A stretch of 64,000 nt of DNA from Glycine soja (lineage: Eukaryota > Streptophyta > Magnoliopsida > Fabales > Fabaceae). Below the pieces are notes generated by a model. The model saw only the letters and a list, made by a program, of their open reading frames with translations. It made no database searches and was not told where the DNA came from. Below, piece by piece: positions 47,479 to 58,249 of the stretch. The translations under genes were made by a program, and so were the position numbers. How positions within the stretch are numbered: position 1 is the first letter of the stretch; each line of letters starts with the position of its first letter. The stretch spans positions 19,776,817 through 19,840,816 of the forward strand of contig NC_041006.1 in the NCBI RefSeq assembly GCF_004193775.1, written 5' to 3'.

Positions 47479-48897
47479 GTGAGGCAAATGACCATCCAGA
47501 ATATGCAATTTCAGCAAGAGACAAGAGCCTCCATTAAGACTCTGACAAATCAGATGGGGCAGATGGCTACTCAGTTGAACCAAGCTCAGTCCCAAAATTC
47601 TGACAAATTGCCTTCACAGACTGTGCAGAATTCGAAAAATGTGAGTGCCATCACCTTGAGGTCTGGCAACCAAATTCAAGTGCCTCCACCAGTAGCAGCA
47701 CCTGCACCTGAACCTATCAAGCTTCATTCTACACCTGAAAAAGAGGATGAGATAGTTGCACAAAAGAGAAAGCTTCCTAACAAAAATTTTCATGCAGGTG
47801 GACCTTTTTCTAGTAATTCTGACTTACCGCAGCCTCCTATCCCTCTTCTATTCCCACCTAGAGCAATTCCAAACAAAAAGATGGAAGAATTGGAAAAGGA
47901 GATCTTGGAGACCTTCAGGAAAGTAGAGGGGAACATACCTCTGCTAGATGCCATCAATCAGATTCCAAGATATGTCAAGTTTCTAAAGGAGCTGTGCACC
48001 CACAAAAGGAAGCTCAAAGGCAATGAAAGGATTAGCATGGGCAGAAATGTGTCAGCATTGATAGGTAAATCTGTTCCTCACATTCCTGAGAAATGTAAGG
48101 ACCCAGGTACTTTTTGTATACCTTGCATTATTGGGAACGATAAATTTGAGAATGCCATGCTACATCTAGGAGCATCAGTTAGTGTCATGCCTCTGTCCAT
48201 TTTCAATTCTTTATATCTTGGACCTTTGCAATCTACAGATGTGGTGATTCATTTGGAAAATAGAAGTGTTGCTTACCCCGCAGGTTTCATAGAGGATGTG
48301 CTGGTTCGGGTTGGTGAACTTATTTTTCCTGTTGATTTTTATGTTCTTAATATGGAAGAGGGATTTTCCCATGGTTCAGTTCCAATTATTTTAGGCAGGC
48401 CATTTATGAAAATAGCCCGAACCAAGATAGATGTTTATGTTGGCACATTGTCTATGGAATTTGGTGATATTGTTGTTCATTTTAATATTCTTGATGCCAT
48501 GAAACATCTATCTGAGGATCATTCTATTTTTCATGCTGAGATAATTGATCAGATTGTTGATGATTATATGTTTGATTTTGATTCTGTTCTTCATGGTAGG
48601 AGACATCCATTTTTATCTTATCTGCATACTTGTCATTCCTTATGCATTGAATCTGAATGAGTTTGAATTTGATCCTGTATCTGATTTTTATGTTGAGAAT
48701 GAATCTGAATTTAAGTTTGGTTCTGATTTTCTGGGTGTTGTACCTCTTGATGTTGATTTTTTAGAGTCAGAATGCACTTACCATGTTGCAGGAAGTGCAT
48801 ATACTTCTGACTTGCTTTATGAGGTACAGGTTGAGGAACCTTCTTCTTCTCCTACCCTAGTTCCTCCCACTGTTCAGCCACCACCCACACCATAGTT
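47479..48897 (+). pseudogene. Athila-2 gag tail, protease and linker
   Basis: Open 47479-48660 (393 codons): MTIQNMQFQQETRASIKTL, then the protease with MLHLGASVSVMPLSIF. The catalytic Asp of the DLGAS box is His here, so the protease is probably inactive. VPIILGRPFMKIARTKIDVY follows. After a TGA at 48658 the acidic/Ser linker continues in another frame to TAG at about 48893. Processing of a polyprotein from this copy would need a helper. Confidence 0.75.
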
Positions 48898-48931
48898 GAA
48901 GCCCTAACCAACAACCCTCAAATATGCTTAC

Positions 48932-50062
48932 TTGGAGGACAAGGAAAAATTTCCAATGATCATCTCTGCCTCCCTTGCTGCTGAGCAAGAGGAGAAGTTG
49001 TTGCTAGTGCTCAAGAAGCACAAGAAGGCCATTGGATGGACTTTAGCAGACATTATTGGTATTATCCCATCTACCTGCATGCATAGGATACTTTTAGAGG
49101 ATGGAGCTAAGCCAGTGAGGCAGCCACAGCGGCGACTCAACCCCGTCATTCTGGATGTTATGAAAAAGGAGGTGACCAAGCTCTTACAAGCTGGAATCAT
49201 CTACCCTATTTCTGACAACCAGTGGGTGAGTCCAGTCCAAGTGGTTCCTAAGAAGACAAGCCTCACAATAATTAAGAATGAAAGGGATGAGCTCATCCCC
49301 ACAAGAGTGCAGAACAGCTGGCGAGTCTGCATTGATTATAGGAGGCTGAACTGGGTAACCAGAAAAGATCATTTTCCCCTGCCTTTCATTGATCAAATGC
49401 TTGAGCGCTTGGCAGGTAAGTCTCATTACTGTTTTCTTGATGGTTTTTCTGGTCATTTACAAATTCATATTGCTCCTAAGGATAAAAAAAAGACCACATT
49501 CACCTATCCCTTTGGCACTTTTGCCTATAAGAGGATGCCCTTTGGCCTATGCAATGCCCCTGGTACCTTCCAGTGGTGTATGCTTAGCATTTTCAGTGAT
49601 TTTTTAGAGAGTTGCATAGAGGTGTTTATGGATGATTTTACTATTTATGGATCCTCTTTTGATGCATGTTTGGATAGTCTGGATAGATTTCTTAATAGAT
49701 GCATTGAAACTTACCTTGTGCTGAATTTTGAAAAATGTCACTTCATGGTAGAACAAGGTATAGTTTTAGGGCATATCATTTCCAATAGGGGCATAGAGGT
49801 AGACCCTGCAAAAATAGATGTTATTTCAAAATTGCCTTACCCCTCTTGCGTGCGAGAGGTTCGTTCTTTTCTTGGTTATGCAGGGTTTATCAAGGATTTT
49901 AGCAAAGTCGCCCTTCTACTATCCAATCTGCTGCAAAAGGAGGTGAAGTTTGATTTTGATGACCGATGCAAAGAGGCTTTTGATTGCCTCAAGCGTGCGG
50001 TGACTACCACCCCTATCATTCAGGCACCTGATTGGACAACCCTATTTGAGTTAATATTGTGA
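48932..50062 (+). CDS. Athila-2 RT (376-codon open block)
   Basis: RT from the pre-fingers region to the connection: WVSPVQVVPKKTS, RVCIDYRRLN, FPLPFIDQMLERLAG, CFLDGFSGHLQI, FGLCNAPGTFQWCM, catalytic FMDDFTIYGS (~residue 233), GHIISNRGIEVDPAKI, REVRSFLGYAGFIKDFSK. It closes at TGA 50060-50062, just after APDWTTLFEL, where RNase H should begin. RT residues look intact, but the block has no own start context; it was expressed within gag-pol. Confidence 0.75.
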   Translation: MEDKEKFPMIISASLAAEQEEKLLLVLKKHKKAIGWTLADIIGIIPSTCMHRILLEDGAKPVRQPQRRLNPVILDVMKKEVTKLLQAGIIYPISDNQWVSPVQVVPKKTSLTIIKNERDELIPTRVQNSWRVCIDYRRLNWVTRKDHFPLPFIDQMLERLAGKSHYCFLDGFSGHLQIHIAPKDKKKTTFTYPFGTFAYKRMPFGLCNAPGTFQWCMLSIFSDFLESCIEVFMDDFTIYGSSFDACLDSLDRFLNRCIETYLVLNFEKCHFMVEQGIVLGHIISNRGIEVDPAKIDVISKLPYPSCVREVRSFLGYAGFIKDFSKVALLLSNLLQKEVKFDFDDRCKEAFDCLKRAVTTTPIIQAPDWTTLFELIL

Positions 50063-51351
50063 ATTATTTGGTTGCTTCTGTTTTTCCTCCCTTAGCATCT
50101 AAAGCTCAAAATGATAAAATTAAGAGCGATGCTAAGCATTATATTTGGGATGACCCCTATTTGTGGAAGTTGTGCAGTGACTAGGTTATTAGGAGATGCA
50201 TTCCAGACCATGAGATTGACTCGGTCCTGCAATTCTGTCATTCTTCTGCACCAGGTGGCCATCTTGGCATACAGAGGATAGCTGGCAAGGTGCTTGACTG
50301 CAGTTTCTATTGGCCCACCATCTTCAAGGATGTGTGGAGAATCTGTAGCACTTGTGAGCCTTGTCAGAGAGCAGGCAACTCACTTTCATGGAGACAGAAA
50401 ATGCCTCAACAACCCATGTTGTTCTGTGAGGTGTTTGATGTCTGGGGTATAGATTTTATGGGGCCTTTCCCTGTCTCTTTTGGTTTTGTTTATATTCTCC
50501 TTGCTGTTGATTATGTTTCAAAATGGGTGGAAGCCAAACCCACTAGAACTAATGATGCTAAGGTTGTTGTGGATTTTGTTAGATCTAATCTGTTTTGCAG
50601 GTTTGGAGTCCCTAGAGCCATCGTTAGTGATCAAGGCACCCATTTTTGTAACAGATCCATGTATGCCTTGCTCAAAAAGTATGGGGTCGTGCACAAAATT
50701 TCCACACCTTACCACCCCCAAACTAATGGGCAGACTGAGATTTCAAATAGAGAGATAAAAAGGATCTTGGAGAAGATTGTGCAGCTGAATAGAAAGGATT
50801 AGAGCACCAGGCTGGATGATGCTCTTTGGGCGCATAGGACTGCCTACAAAGCACCCATAGGAATGTCGCCTTATCGAGTTGTCTTTGGCAAGGCATGCCA
50901 TCTTCCTGTAGAGATAGAGCACAAAGCCTGCTGGGCTGTAAAGACCTGCAACTTCTCTGTTGATCAGGCTGGAGAGGAAAGGAAGTTGCAACTAAGTGAG
51001 CTAGATGAGATCCGTTTAGAAGCAAATGAGAATTCCAAATTCTACCAGGATACGACCAAGAAGTTCCATGACAACTTGATAGCTAAGAAGGACTTCGTGG
51101 TTGGATAGAAAGTTTTATTGTATAACTCTAGGCTCAAACTCATGAGTGGTAAGTTGAGGTCAAAGTGGATTGGTCCTTTTGTGGTGACTAATGTTTTTCC
51201 TTATGGTACAGTTGAGATCAAGAGTGAATCCACAGATAAGAGCTTCAAGGTCAATGGACACCGGCTGAAACCATTCCTCACAAATCCCTCCTTAGTGGAT
51301 GTAGTGATGGAGGAGACCTCCTTACTTGACCTTACTTCTCTTCCGCCATGA
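50063..51351 (+). pseudogene. Athila-2 integrase, RNase H missing
   Basis: Resumes with sequence equivalent to [14 protein letters not shown] of Athila-1. Some 170 codons covering RNase H (the MCDASN to LSTPWFA region of Athila-1) are absent at about 50055. Integrase: zinc-binding [12 protein letters not shown] with CSTCEPCQR, core [40 protein letters not shown] stops at 50182-50184, 50800-50802 and 51106-51108 break the frame. The C-terminal tail ends at 51349-51351. Dead. Confidence 0.8.
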
Positions 51352-52888
51352 CTTAGGGAGTTTCCTTTTTTTTTTTTTTGTCTCCTTATTTACTTTTATT
51401 GCACTTGTCCAATTTTATTGATTGTTTTGATTGTTCTTGATATTGTGATTGTGCTACATTGAGGACAATGTGTTGTTTAAGTGTGGGGGGGGGGGGAGAT
51501 TGTTCTTTAATTTTGTTGATTTTGTTGGGTATTCTAGATTAATTTTGTTGGGTTTTCTAGTTTAATTTTTTAAGGTTTTCTAGGTTAATTTTGTTATTTT
51601 GGTTTTATGTTTTATGTATAACATTGCATGTTTCTCTTTGAATTATAGGTTATGTATAGGTAATGGGTAATTTTTTTTGAAATAGGAGTTTCTTAGCATT
51701 TTGTGAATTGAAATCCTTGTTTTTATCTGCATGTCAAGTTAGTTTTGAAAGTTCGAATTGGAAGTGATAGATTTACCCTTGGTGAGAATTTGAGCCATCA
51801 TCATCTATTTTATTCGATGTGTTTTGCCCCATTGATTGCTTGCTCAATAGCCTTGGCTTGACTCTTGTTGATACTTCTTGCTTCACATGCATGTTGGGAG
51901 ATGATTTAGGCATTTTGTTCTTATAAGCCTTTAGCCAAATGAGCATACCTTGAATTAATTCCCTTGATAGCCCCTTTGAGCCTATGTTCCCCTTTCTTTG
52001 TTTTGAAGCTCATTACAAGCCTTAAGTAAAAAACCATGATCTCACCCTACCCTTAAGGAATTTTGGAGCTTTGGAATTGTTTTGGGAATAAGTGTGGGGG
52101 GGTATGTTTCATTGGATGATATGTTTTTGTTGGCCATACTTGATGATGTATTTTGGCCATGCTTGATGTATATACATATATTGCCTAATTTTTGCTTTAT
52201 TTTTCAATTGCTACTGTTCACGTTAAAAAAAAAAGAAAAAAAACATTAAAAAAATGAAAAAAAAAAGAAAAAAATGAAGTTGAATACATAAGGTCTTGGT
52301 TTGAAGACTTGGATTGATTTGAGGACTTGGTTGACTTTGTTTTGGGTTTACTTTTTATTCTTAATTTTTAATTTTGGTTTTGGGGTTTACTACTTTTTCT
52401 TAGTTCTCACTTATTCCCCAGTGCTCCTCTATTCCATTGGGTTTTAGCTACTTATCCCATACTTTCCTATACCTTGTCCTTGGCCCCATTACAACCTTAA
52501 AAGACCTTTTGATCCTCATATGCATGTGTTTGTGGTGTGGTTGTCAATTTTAGAGTCTTGCCAAGTCTATGTGGTGTTTGTTTTCATGGGTGCTCTGAGA
52601 GTAAACAGTAGCCTAGACACTTGAGAGATAGAGTGCATATCTTATGAGGCTTTATCACTTTTCATTCTTAAGCTGATTGACTATCTTGCCATGTTTGAGA
52701 TGCTTGGATGATTTTCATGACTGTCTTGATTCTTTAACTCTCTACGTGTTGGATGTTGCCCATTCCTTTCATTCCTTGAGATTCAATGAGAAATATGTAA
52801 TTGTTTTTGTGTTTGTTTGTTTCTCTTTAATGCCTTTGGATTTGTTCATTGCTTTGCTTTTTGATTTTGCCCAGGAGTGCAAAAGGCT
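51352..52888 (+). other. Athila-2 3' non-coding region with extra polypurine tracts
   Basis: Counterpart of 16518-18016. Contains aagtgt followed by 12 G at 51479-51496 and aagtgtgggggggt at 52090-52102, plus A-rich low complexity at 52225-52275. No credible ORF. Confidence 0.7.
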
Positions 52889-52903
52889 AAGTGTGGGGGG
52901 ATT
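52889..52903 (+). promoter_or_regulatory. Polypurine tract of Athila-2
   Basis: aagtgtggggggatt directly before the 3' LTR. Confidence 0.9.
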
Positions 52904-54016
52904 TGATGTGTCATTATTTTCTCCTATTTCTTAACCCTTTTTGTCACCATTTTAATTACTGATTAGCCTTAATTGTCAAATTAATTATGTAGTTTTATCA
53001 TTTGGGCCTACTTGACTAATTTTTTGTTTTTAATTTAATTTCAGGAAAATTATAAGCAATTGGACTTGAATCCGAAAATGGGCTTGGACTTGAAGAGAGC
53101 AGACAATTTTATTTTATCAAATCTTATCTTATCCAGATTTTATTTCATCCAATCTAATCTTATCTTATCCAGATTTTATTTCATCAAATCTTATCTTATC
53201 TTGTCCAAATTTTATTTTATTTATGGGCTTGGACTTAAAACAGATTTGTAAGCTTTAGGGCTGAGGACCTATATAACAGCACCAGGGTTTTAGTTTAGAG
53301 AGTTTTTTGGGAGGAGAATAATTCTAGGATTTTAGAATTCCAGTTTTTATTACTTTTCATGCACACTGTTCATGTAGAATAAAATTCATTTTCTGCAATT
53401 TTGTTTCTGCTTCAATCTACAATTTCATTTTCTACTGATTAATGGAAGGCTAAGTCTCCAACGTTGTTTTCTCTTGAGGATCAAGCACAGCTCTCTTTGA
53501 GGTTTTGTTATTACTATTAAATTCTAATCAATTTTTCCTCTTCACCAATTACTCTGTATTTGTTGCTATTAATCCATGCATGCTTAGTGCTTGATTAATT
53601 GTCTCTGCGCTTAATTTACGTTGATGCTTAATGATCAGTTTCGTTCATGATTAATTGGTGTATGTGTTGCTTAATCACATAATGACAACCTTATGTTAAT
53701 TTTCGCTTAGTAATTTAATTTAGGGTTGGATTAAGTGGTTGAACTGATTAGGGATAAATCCTCGTAACCTAGGATAAGAGACTTGCTTATGAATCAAGAG
53801 GGAACAACATGTTTTAATTCTGTTATTTTCTAATTAAAATTTGCTTGTTGTTTAATTTACAAAAACAAATAACCCCCCCCCCCCCCAATTTGTTACTGTT
53901 TTATCACTATCTGCTATGAACGTTTGGTTGACCATTGCTCGTTGGGAGACAACCTAGGATCACTTCCTAGATACTGCATTTTTAATGTTTATTTGATTCG
54001 GGTACAGCCTCAATCA
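52904..54016 (+). repeat. 3' LTR of Athila-2
   Basis: tgatgtgtcatt ... cctcaatca, 1113 bp. TATA box tatataa at 53270. It is 33 bp longer than the 5' LTR, mainly from extra atcttatcc units (53115-53215) and a longer C run near 53873. Confidence 0.95.
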
Positions 54017-54021
54017 ATGTG

Positions 54022-54628
54022 ATGTAACCGTTACATCGACAATGTAATCGTTACATCGTGGCATCAAAAAGTGTAACCATCAGAGAAGAAAATGGTAACC
54101 GCTCTGACACTAACTTAGTGTAAAACCCTTATTTTGGCCGAGGGTAAAAAAGGGCTTGGGGGCCAGTATACCGGATAAGTATTCAGATAGGACGATAAGA
54201 CACCTATACAAACAACTAACTTACAACATGTCCTATGAAGTCGAATACCATTTTGGCCATGTGTTTCCATAGTCCATACATGTCTTGGCCTTCAACAATC
54301 GGGTACCATTTGGCGACAGTTATGGTTAATAAACTAGCTTAAAGATAATTATCTAGTTAGAAGCACTTAAATTAGATTAAGAAGCGTATTACCTAAATGG
54401 TAATCAGAACATGGTGGCCTAGAGATCTAAGGCCAATAAGGTCAGTATATAAAAAGAAGAGCCCCCTAGGTAAAGACCATTGTTCACTTAAATATTCATT
54501 TGACATCATTTATAGCTCAGAATCGAACCCTTACTTGAGTGTCAGAGTGCCTTTTCTAGGTACTCCCCCTTTTGGATTCATATACACCAAAGATATAGAC
54601 AAGTTGCCATAAAAAAGACCATTCAGCA
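54022..54628 (-). repeat. LTR and primer site of a minus-strand gypsy-type element (tentative)
   Basis: 54119-54628 looks like an LTR: on the minus strand it starts TGCTGAATGG and ends GGGTTTTACA. The plus strand contains gggcttgggggcc and the cgaacccttacttgagtgtc/agagtgcc words common in legume gypsy LTRs. At 54102-54116 the minus strand reads TTAGTGTCAGAGCGG, a mutated form of the TTGGTATCAGAGCGG primer site, placed correctly after the LTR. 54022-54101 would be leader, continuing at 44268-44300 and 41309 toward the PF04195-like ORF. The left end of the element is lost. Confidence 0.4.
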
Positions 54629-54689
54629 TAGCAAGAGACCCTTTGGCAGAGGAGATAGTGTCCAGTCCATTCGTAACAAGAATAGTTTG

Positions 54690-56400
54690 GAATTCAAAAT
54701 TCAATGAATTTTGCAAAGATGAAGGCATCTCAAGACAGTGTACTATATGTTATACTCCGCAACAAAATGGAGTAGCTAAAAGAATGAACAAGACCTTGTT
54801 GGAAAGGGTCGGATGCATGCTATCCAATTCAAGGTTGAATAGGAGTTTTCGGGCTAAGGCAATCAACACAACATGTTATCTCTTGAATCGCTCAGCATCC
54901 ACTGCAATAGATTTTAGGACAGTTATTAAGGTATGGTCTAACAAACCTGCTAAATACTTAATGTTGAAGGTGTTTGGATGTTTAGCATACTATCACGTAA
55001 ATGAAGGTAAGCTAGAGCCAAGAGCCAAGAAGGGTTTCTTTATGGGCTATGGAGATTGACCTTTAGCTCATTTTTTAGAGAAAAAAAGGAAAGGTCATTT
55101 TGAGTAGACATGTCATCTTTGATGAACTCTTTAGACTTCATTCTAAATCTGAAGAATATTCAGGCAAGGCTAAGGATGTCATTAAGCAAGTGGAGTTTGA
55201 GAGCCCTACAATCAGAAATTTTTGTGAAGAAAAGCAGTTTGAAGCACCAGATGAGACTGATCAAGATCTTCAAATACAACCTCAACATCAAAATTTAGCA
55301 CAAGTTGAGGAGTTTGAATGAACGAGTTAGAACCATCCGAACCAACTAAAAACCACAACACCCAGGAAGTCTCAAAGACAAATCAAAGCACCGAAAAGAT
55401 ATGGCTTTGATAATATAGTGTCTTATGCACTACAAGTAGTAGAAGAAATCGATTCCTTTGAAATAACCACTTATCAGGAAGCAATTTCCTATTCTGAATC
55501 TGAAGAGTGGACAATGGCTATGAATAAAGAGATGGAATCCCTTTAGAAAAACTAGACTTGGAATTTAGTTGAATTACCTTAAGGTAGGCAAGTAGTGGGG
55601 TGCATGTGGATCTTCAAGAAGAAATCAGGGTCGTCTAGTGATAAAGTCATTAGGTATAAGAGTTTACTAAGTTTTTAGTCCCTAAACTTTTTCGAAATTC
55701 AATTTTTGGTACCTAAACTTTTGTTTACTGGTTAAGGTCCCTCAACTTTTTTCAATTAAGGTTTTTAGTCCCTAAACTATTATTTGACAATCAAGGTCCC
55801 TAAACTTTTAGAAATTTCAGTTTTTAGTCTTGAACAAAAGTTTGAACCCATTATTTTTATTTATTTAATGAGATTTCAAGGACTAATTTTTTTTTTCAAA
55901 AAGTTTAGGGATTAAAAACCTTAATGGAAAAAAGTTGAGGGACATTCACCAATCAAACAAAAGTTTAAGAACTTAAAACCTTAATGGAAAAATAGTTGAG
56001 GGACGTTGACTAGTCAAACAAAAGTTTAGGGACTAAAATCCAAATTTTGAAAAATTTTAGGGACTGGAAACTTAGTTAACCCCAGGTACAAAGCACGTCT
56101 GGTAGCGAAAGGTTCTAGTCAGAAAGAAGGAATGGACTACAACGAGGTCTTCTCCCCAGTAGTTCGACATACTTCAATACGTGTTTTACTGGCTCTTGTA
56201 GCAACTCTGGACATGGAGTTAGAGCAACTCGATGTCCAAACAACCTATCTTCATGGAAGATTGGAGGAAGACATTTTGATGCAACAATCTAAAGGTTTTG
56301 AGGTGCAAGGGAAGAAAAATTTTGTCTATATGTTGAAGAGGTCTCTCTATAGGTTGAAGCAATTGCACATCAATTTAACAAAACTAACTCAAAGAATCTA
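54690..56400 (+). pseudogene. Copia element 2: integrase core and RT, interrupted by a MITE
   Basis: Resumes integrase with NSKFNEFCKDEGISR, YTPQQNGVAKRMNKTLLERV (catalytic Glu replaced by Lys in VAKRMN), INTTCYLLNRS, VFGCLAYYHV, open to 55058. Then the linker (SRHVIFDELFRLHSKSEEYS) and RT start EEWTMAMNKEMES with stops, GCMWIFKKKSG. The MITE interrupts codons RYK|ARLVAKG. After it come MDYNEVFSPVVRHTSIRVLL, LEQLDVQTTYLHG and FVYMLKRSLYRLKQ, ending at 56400. RT palm YVDD, RNase H and 3' LTR are missing. Confidence 0.75.
55661..56083. mobile_element. Mutator-type MITE (423 bp fold-back)
   Basis: Left end agtttactaagtttttagtc; right end, reversed, ggggttaactaagtttccag. The two arms contain several alternating inverted copies of the tagtccctaaac/gtttagggacta word, so most of the element can fold. 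Flanking 9-bp direct repeats aggtataag (55652-55660) and aggtacaaa (56084-56092) both encode Arg-Tyr-Lys, as expected for a duplicated RT target with later changes. A 9-bp TSD indicates Mutator superfamily. No coding capacity. Confidence 0.75.
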
Positions 56401-56541
56401 GATAAAATTAGAAAACTAAACAACTCAATTGCAAAGTTAAAAAAACAAAAATACCTAATTGAACACTTTTAATAAATTAATGGACTAAATTGGATATTAA
56501 GTATTTTTTTTCTTTTGTTTTACTTTCTTTTCTCAAGCAAT

Positions 56542-57175
56542 CACTACTAGAAAATAGGCTATTAACATCGGTTATTAAGGACTTTCAACATTGGTTATGA
56601 ACCGATGTTGAAACTGCCGATGTTAAATGTATCAATATTAACATCGGTTTATTCAAAACTGATGTTAACTAAACTACACAACATCGGTTTTCTACAAAAC
56701 CAACGTCGTATAGTAAAAAAATAACAAAAAATGAAAAATATGTAGAAAACCACATCGGTTTTTTTTATATAAAAATTGATGTTGTTTCTAAAAAATAACA
56801 TCAGTTTTTTGAAAAATTGATGTTGTGGTTTACTAACAACATCGATTTTTCCAAAAACTGATGTTGTTTTATGCTTTCCAACATTATTTTTAATCCATAG
56901 TAAATATTCAATTATATATTATAGAAAAACTAATGTTGTCAGTCAACAACAACATCGATTTTACTAAAAACCGATGTTGTTTTGAACAATATCAGTTTAT
57001 AGAAAACCATCAGTTTTTAGAAAACTGATGTTGGTCATGTTGGTTTTGAGTAACAAAGTTGGTTTTTAGAAAAAACAATGTTTTTAATTAATATCCTGTT
57101 TGTTTTTTTAATTACTCCAAATTAACCTATAAATCGAAGAGCAAAACCAGTCCAGACAGTTTTTATCTAGTAGTG
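56542..57175. mobile_element. CACTA-type terminus / small CACTA element
   Basis: Left end CACTACTAGAAAATAG, right end (reverse) CACTACTAGATAAAA: 10 of the first 11 bases match. Between them are more than ten subterminal repeats of acatcggttt or its complement. 3-bp flanks differ (aat/taa). It may be a 634-bp non-autonomous element, or the 3' terminal part of a larger CACTA transposon that includes the Ulp1-like gene to the right. Confidence 0.6.
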
Positions 57176-57225
57176 TAAATTTTTTCCATAATATATAATT
57201 AAATATTTAGTATGAATTAAAAGAA
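56889..57225. repeat. Inverted duplication of a ~45-bp segment
   Basis: 56889-56935 (attttt aatccatagtaaatattc) and 57179-57225 (reverse complement, attaaatatttagtatgaatt) are imperfect inverted copies. One copy lies inside and one just outside the right CACTA end, so the boundary at 57175 is not a simple insertion edge. Confidence 0.5.
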
Positions 57226-57301
57226 ATAATGAAAGTCAATACATGAAATCATTTGTAACCTAATCTAAATTAACATAACTACTATACAAGTCTAAAATAA
57301 C

Positions 57302-58214
57302 TTAAACTTTTAGTGTTTTATTTTTAACTTTTAGATAATATCTTGCCCACTGAATGCAAATTGTCTTCATCCTATCTAGTTGCAATGGTCTTTGATCAAT
57401 AAACTATTGTATGATATAATAAAACACAAGTTAATATACAAGTGTAAATAATAACAATTATAATAAATTGAATTAGTTTTGAAGTAAACAATCACCGTTT
57501 CACGGTTGTCCTTGAAACCTCCTAGGACTATCATTGACATCCAATGCATTACGTAGTGCTCACACTCAAAGCTTCCTTTTTGCTTATTACACTAAATTGA
57601 ATAGAATATTTAGATATTGAGAGTTAACAAAAAATTACTGTACCGAGTAATAAAATTTAATTTTTAAGGTATGAAGCATTATTTAAGTTACTTACTTTAA
57701 CTACAATCCATCTAGCAACAACCTTGGATTTACTTCCTTGACTGTCGTTGAATCCCTTCAAAGCACTAATTAAGAGAAACATGAGTGCGTATTGTACAAT
57801 TAAAATATTGATGTCAAGTTGTAATCATAAAGTAAATGTATTACAAAATACAACTGACTTGTCAATAATTCCTTTCAAGTAGTTGGAAGGCCTATTGTGC
57901 AAGGAACAAAACTAGATGACAACATTCTCCTTAGGCAAAATAAAGATCATTTGCCAATATGCACTGCATTGGAGAACATTAAGTTATTATAAAGCATACA
58001 TGATTTGAATTCATTTGTTCATTTTAACTTACCCATTCAAGTAGACTCCTAGGTACACATCTCTTTGTGAATTCTGCATCCATTTCTTAATATAATCTTC
58101 TAATTCAAATTTCGATTGTCCAGATCTTTGTATGGACTATGGCTCGAGGAATCCATACACACTGGCATTCTCCGCTCGTATACTTGTCTCATTCATATGC
58201 CTAATATTGTTAAC
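57302..58214 (-). pseudogene. Ulp1-like protease-domain gene of a DNA transposon, 3' exons
   Basis: Five minus-strand exons with GT-AG introns and consistent phase: 58214-58033 (SIRAENASVYGFLEP, stop, SIQRSGQSKFELEDYIKKWM, DVYLGVYLNG), 57963-57859 (AYWQMIFILPKENVVI, stop, FCSLHNRPSNYLKGIID), 57765-57696 (ALKGFNDSQGSKSKVVARWI), 57591-57496 (CNKQKGSFECEHYVMHWMSM) and 57403-57302 (FIDQRPLQLDRMKT to LKVKNKTLKV and stop). The ECEHYVMHWM block is the Cys box of Ulp1/SENP (C48) peptidases; the expected catalytic His in GAHWQ-type motifs is Tyr here. Two nonsense codons (CAG to TAG, TGG to TAG by comparison with the motif). Such genes travel in plant CACTA and Mutator elements; their role in transposition is unknown. 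Confidence 0.7.
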
Positions 58215-58249
58215 CTAAAGTAAATTATGCATGAATTTAAAACAATTAG

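Larger units (their letters stand above)
44306..54016 (+). mobile_element. Athila-type Ty3/gypsy element 2
   Basis: 9711 bp. LTRs 44306-45385 and 52904-54016, perfect TSD atgtg at 44301-44305 and 54017-54021, perfect tRNA-Asp PBS, and PPT aagtgtggggggat. Internal order: leader, gag, protease, RT, (RNase H deleted), integrase, 1.5-kb 3' region. The coding region has several stops and frameshifts plus an RNase H deletion at ~50055, so it is non-autonomous. Confidence 0.95.
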
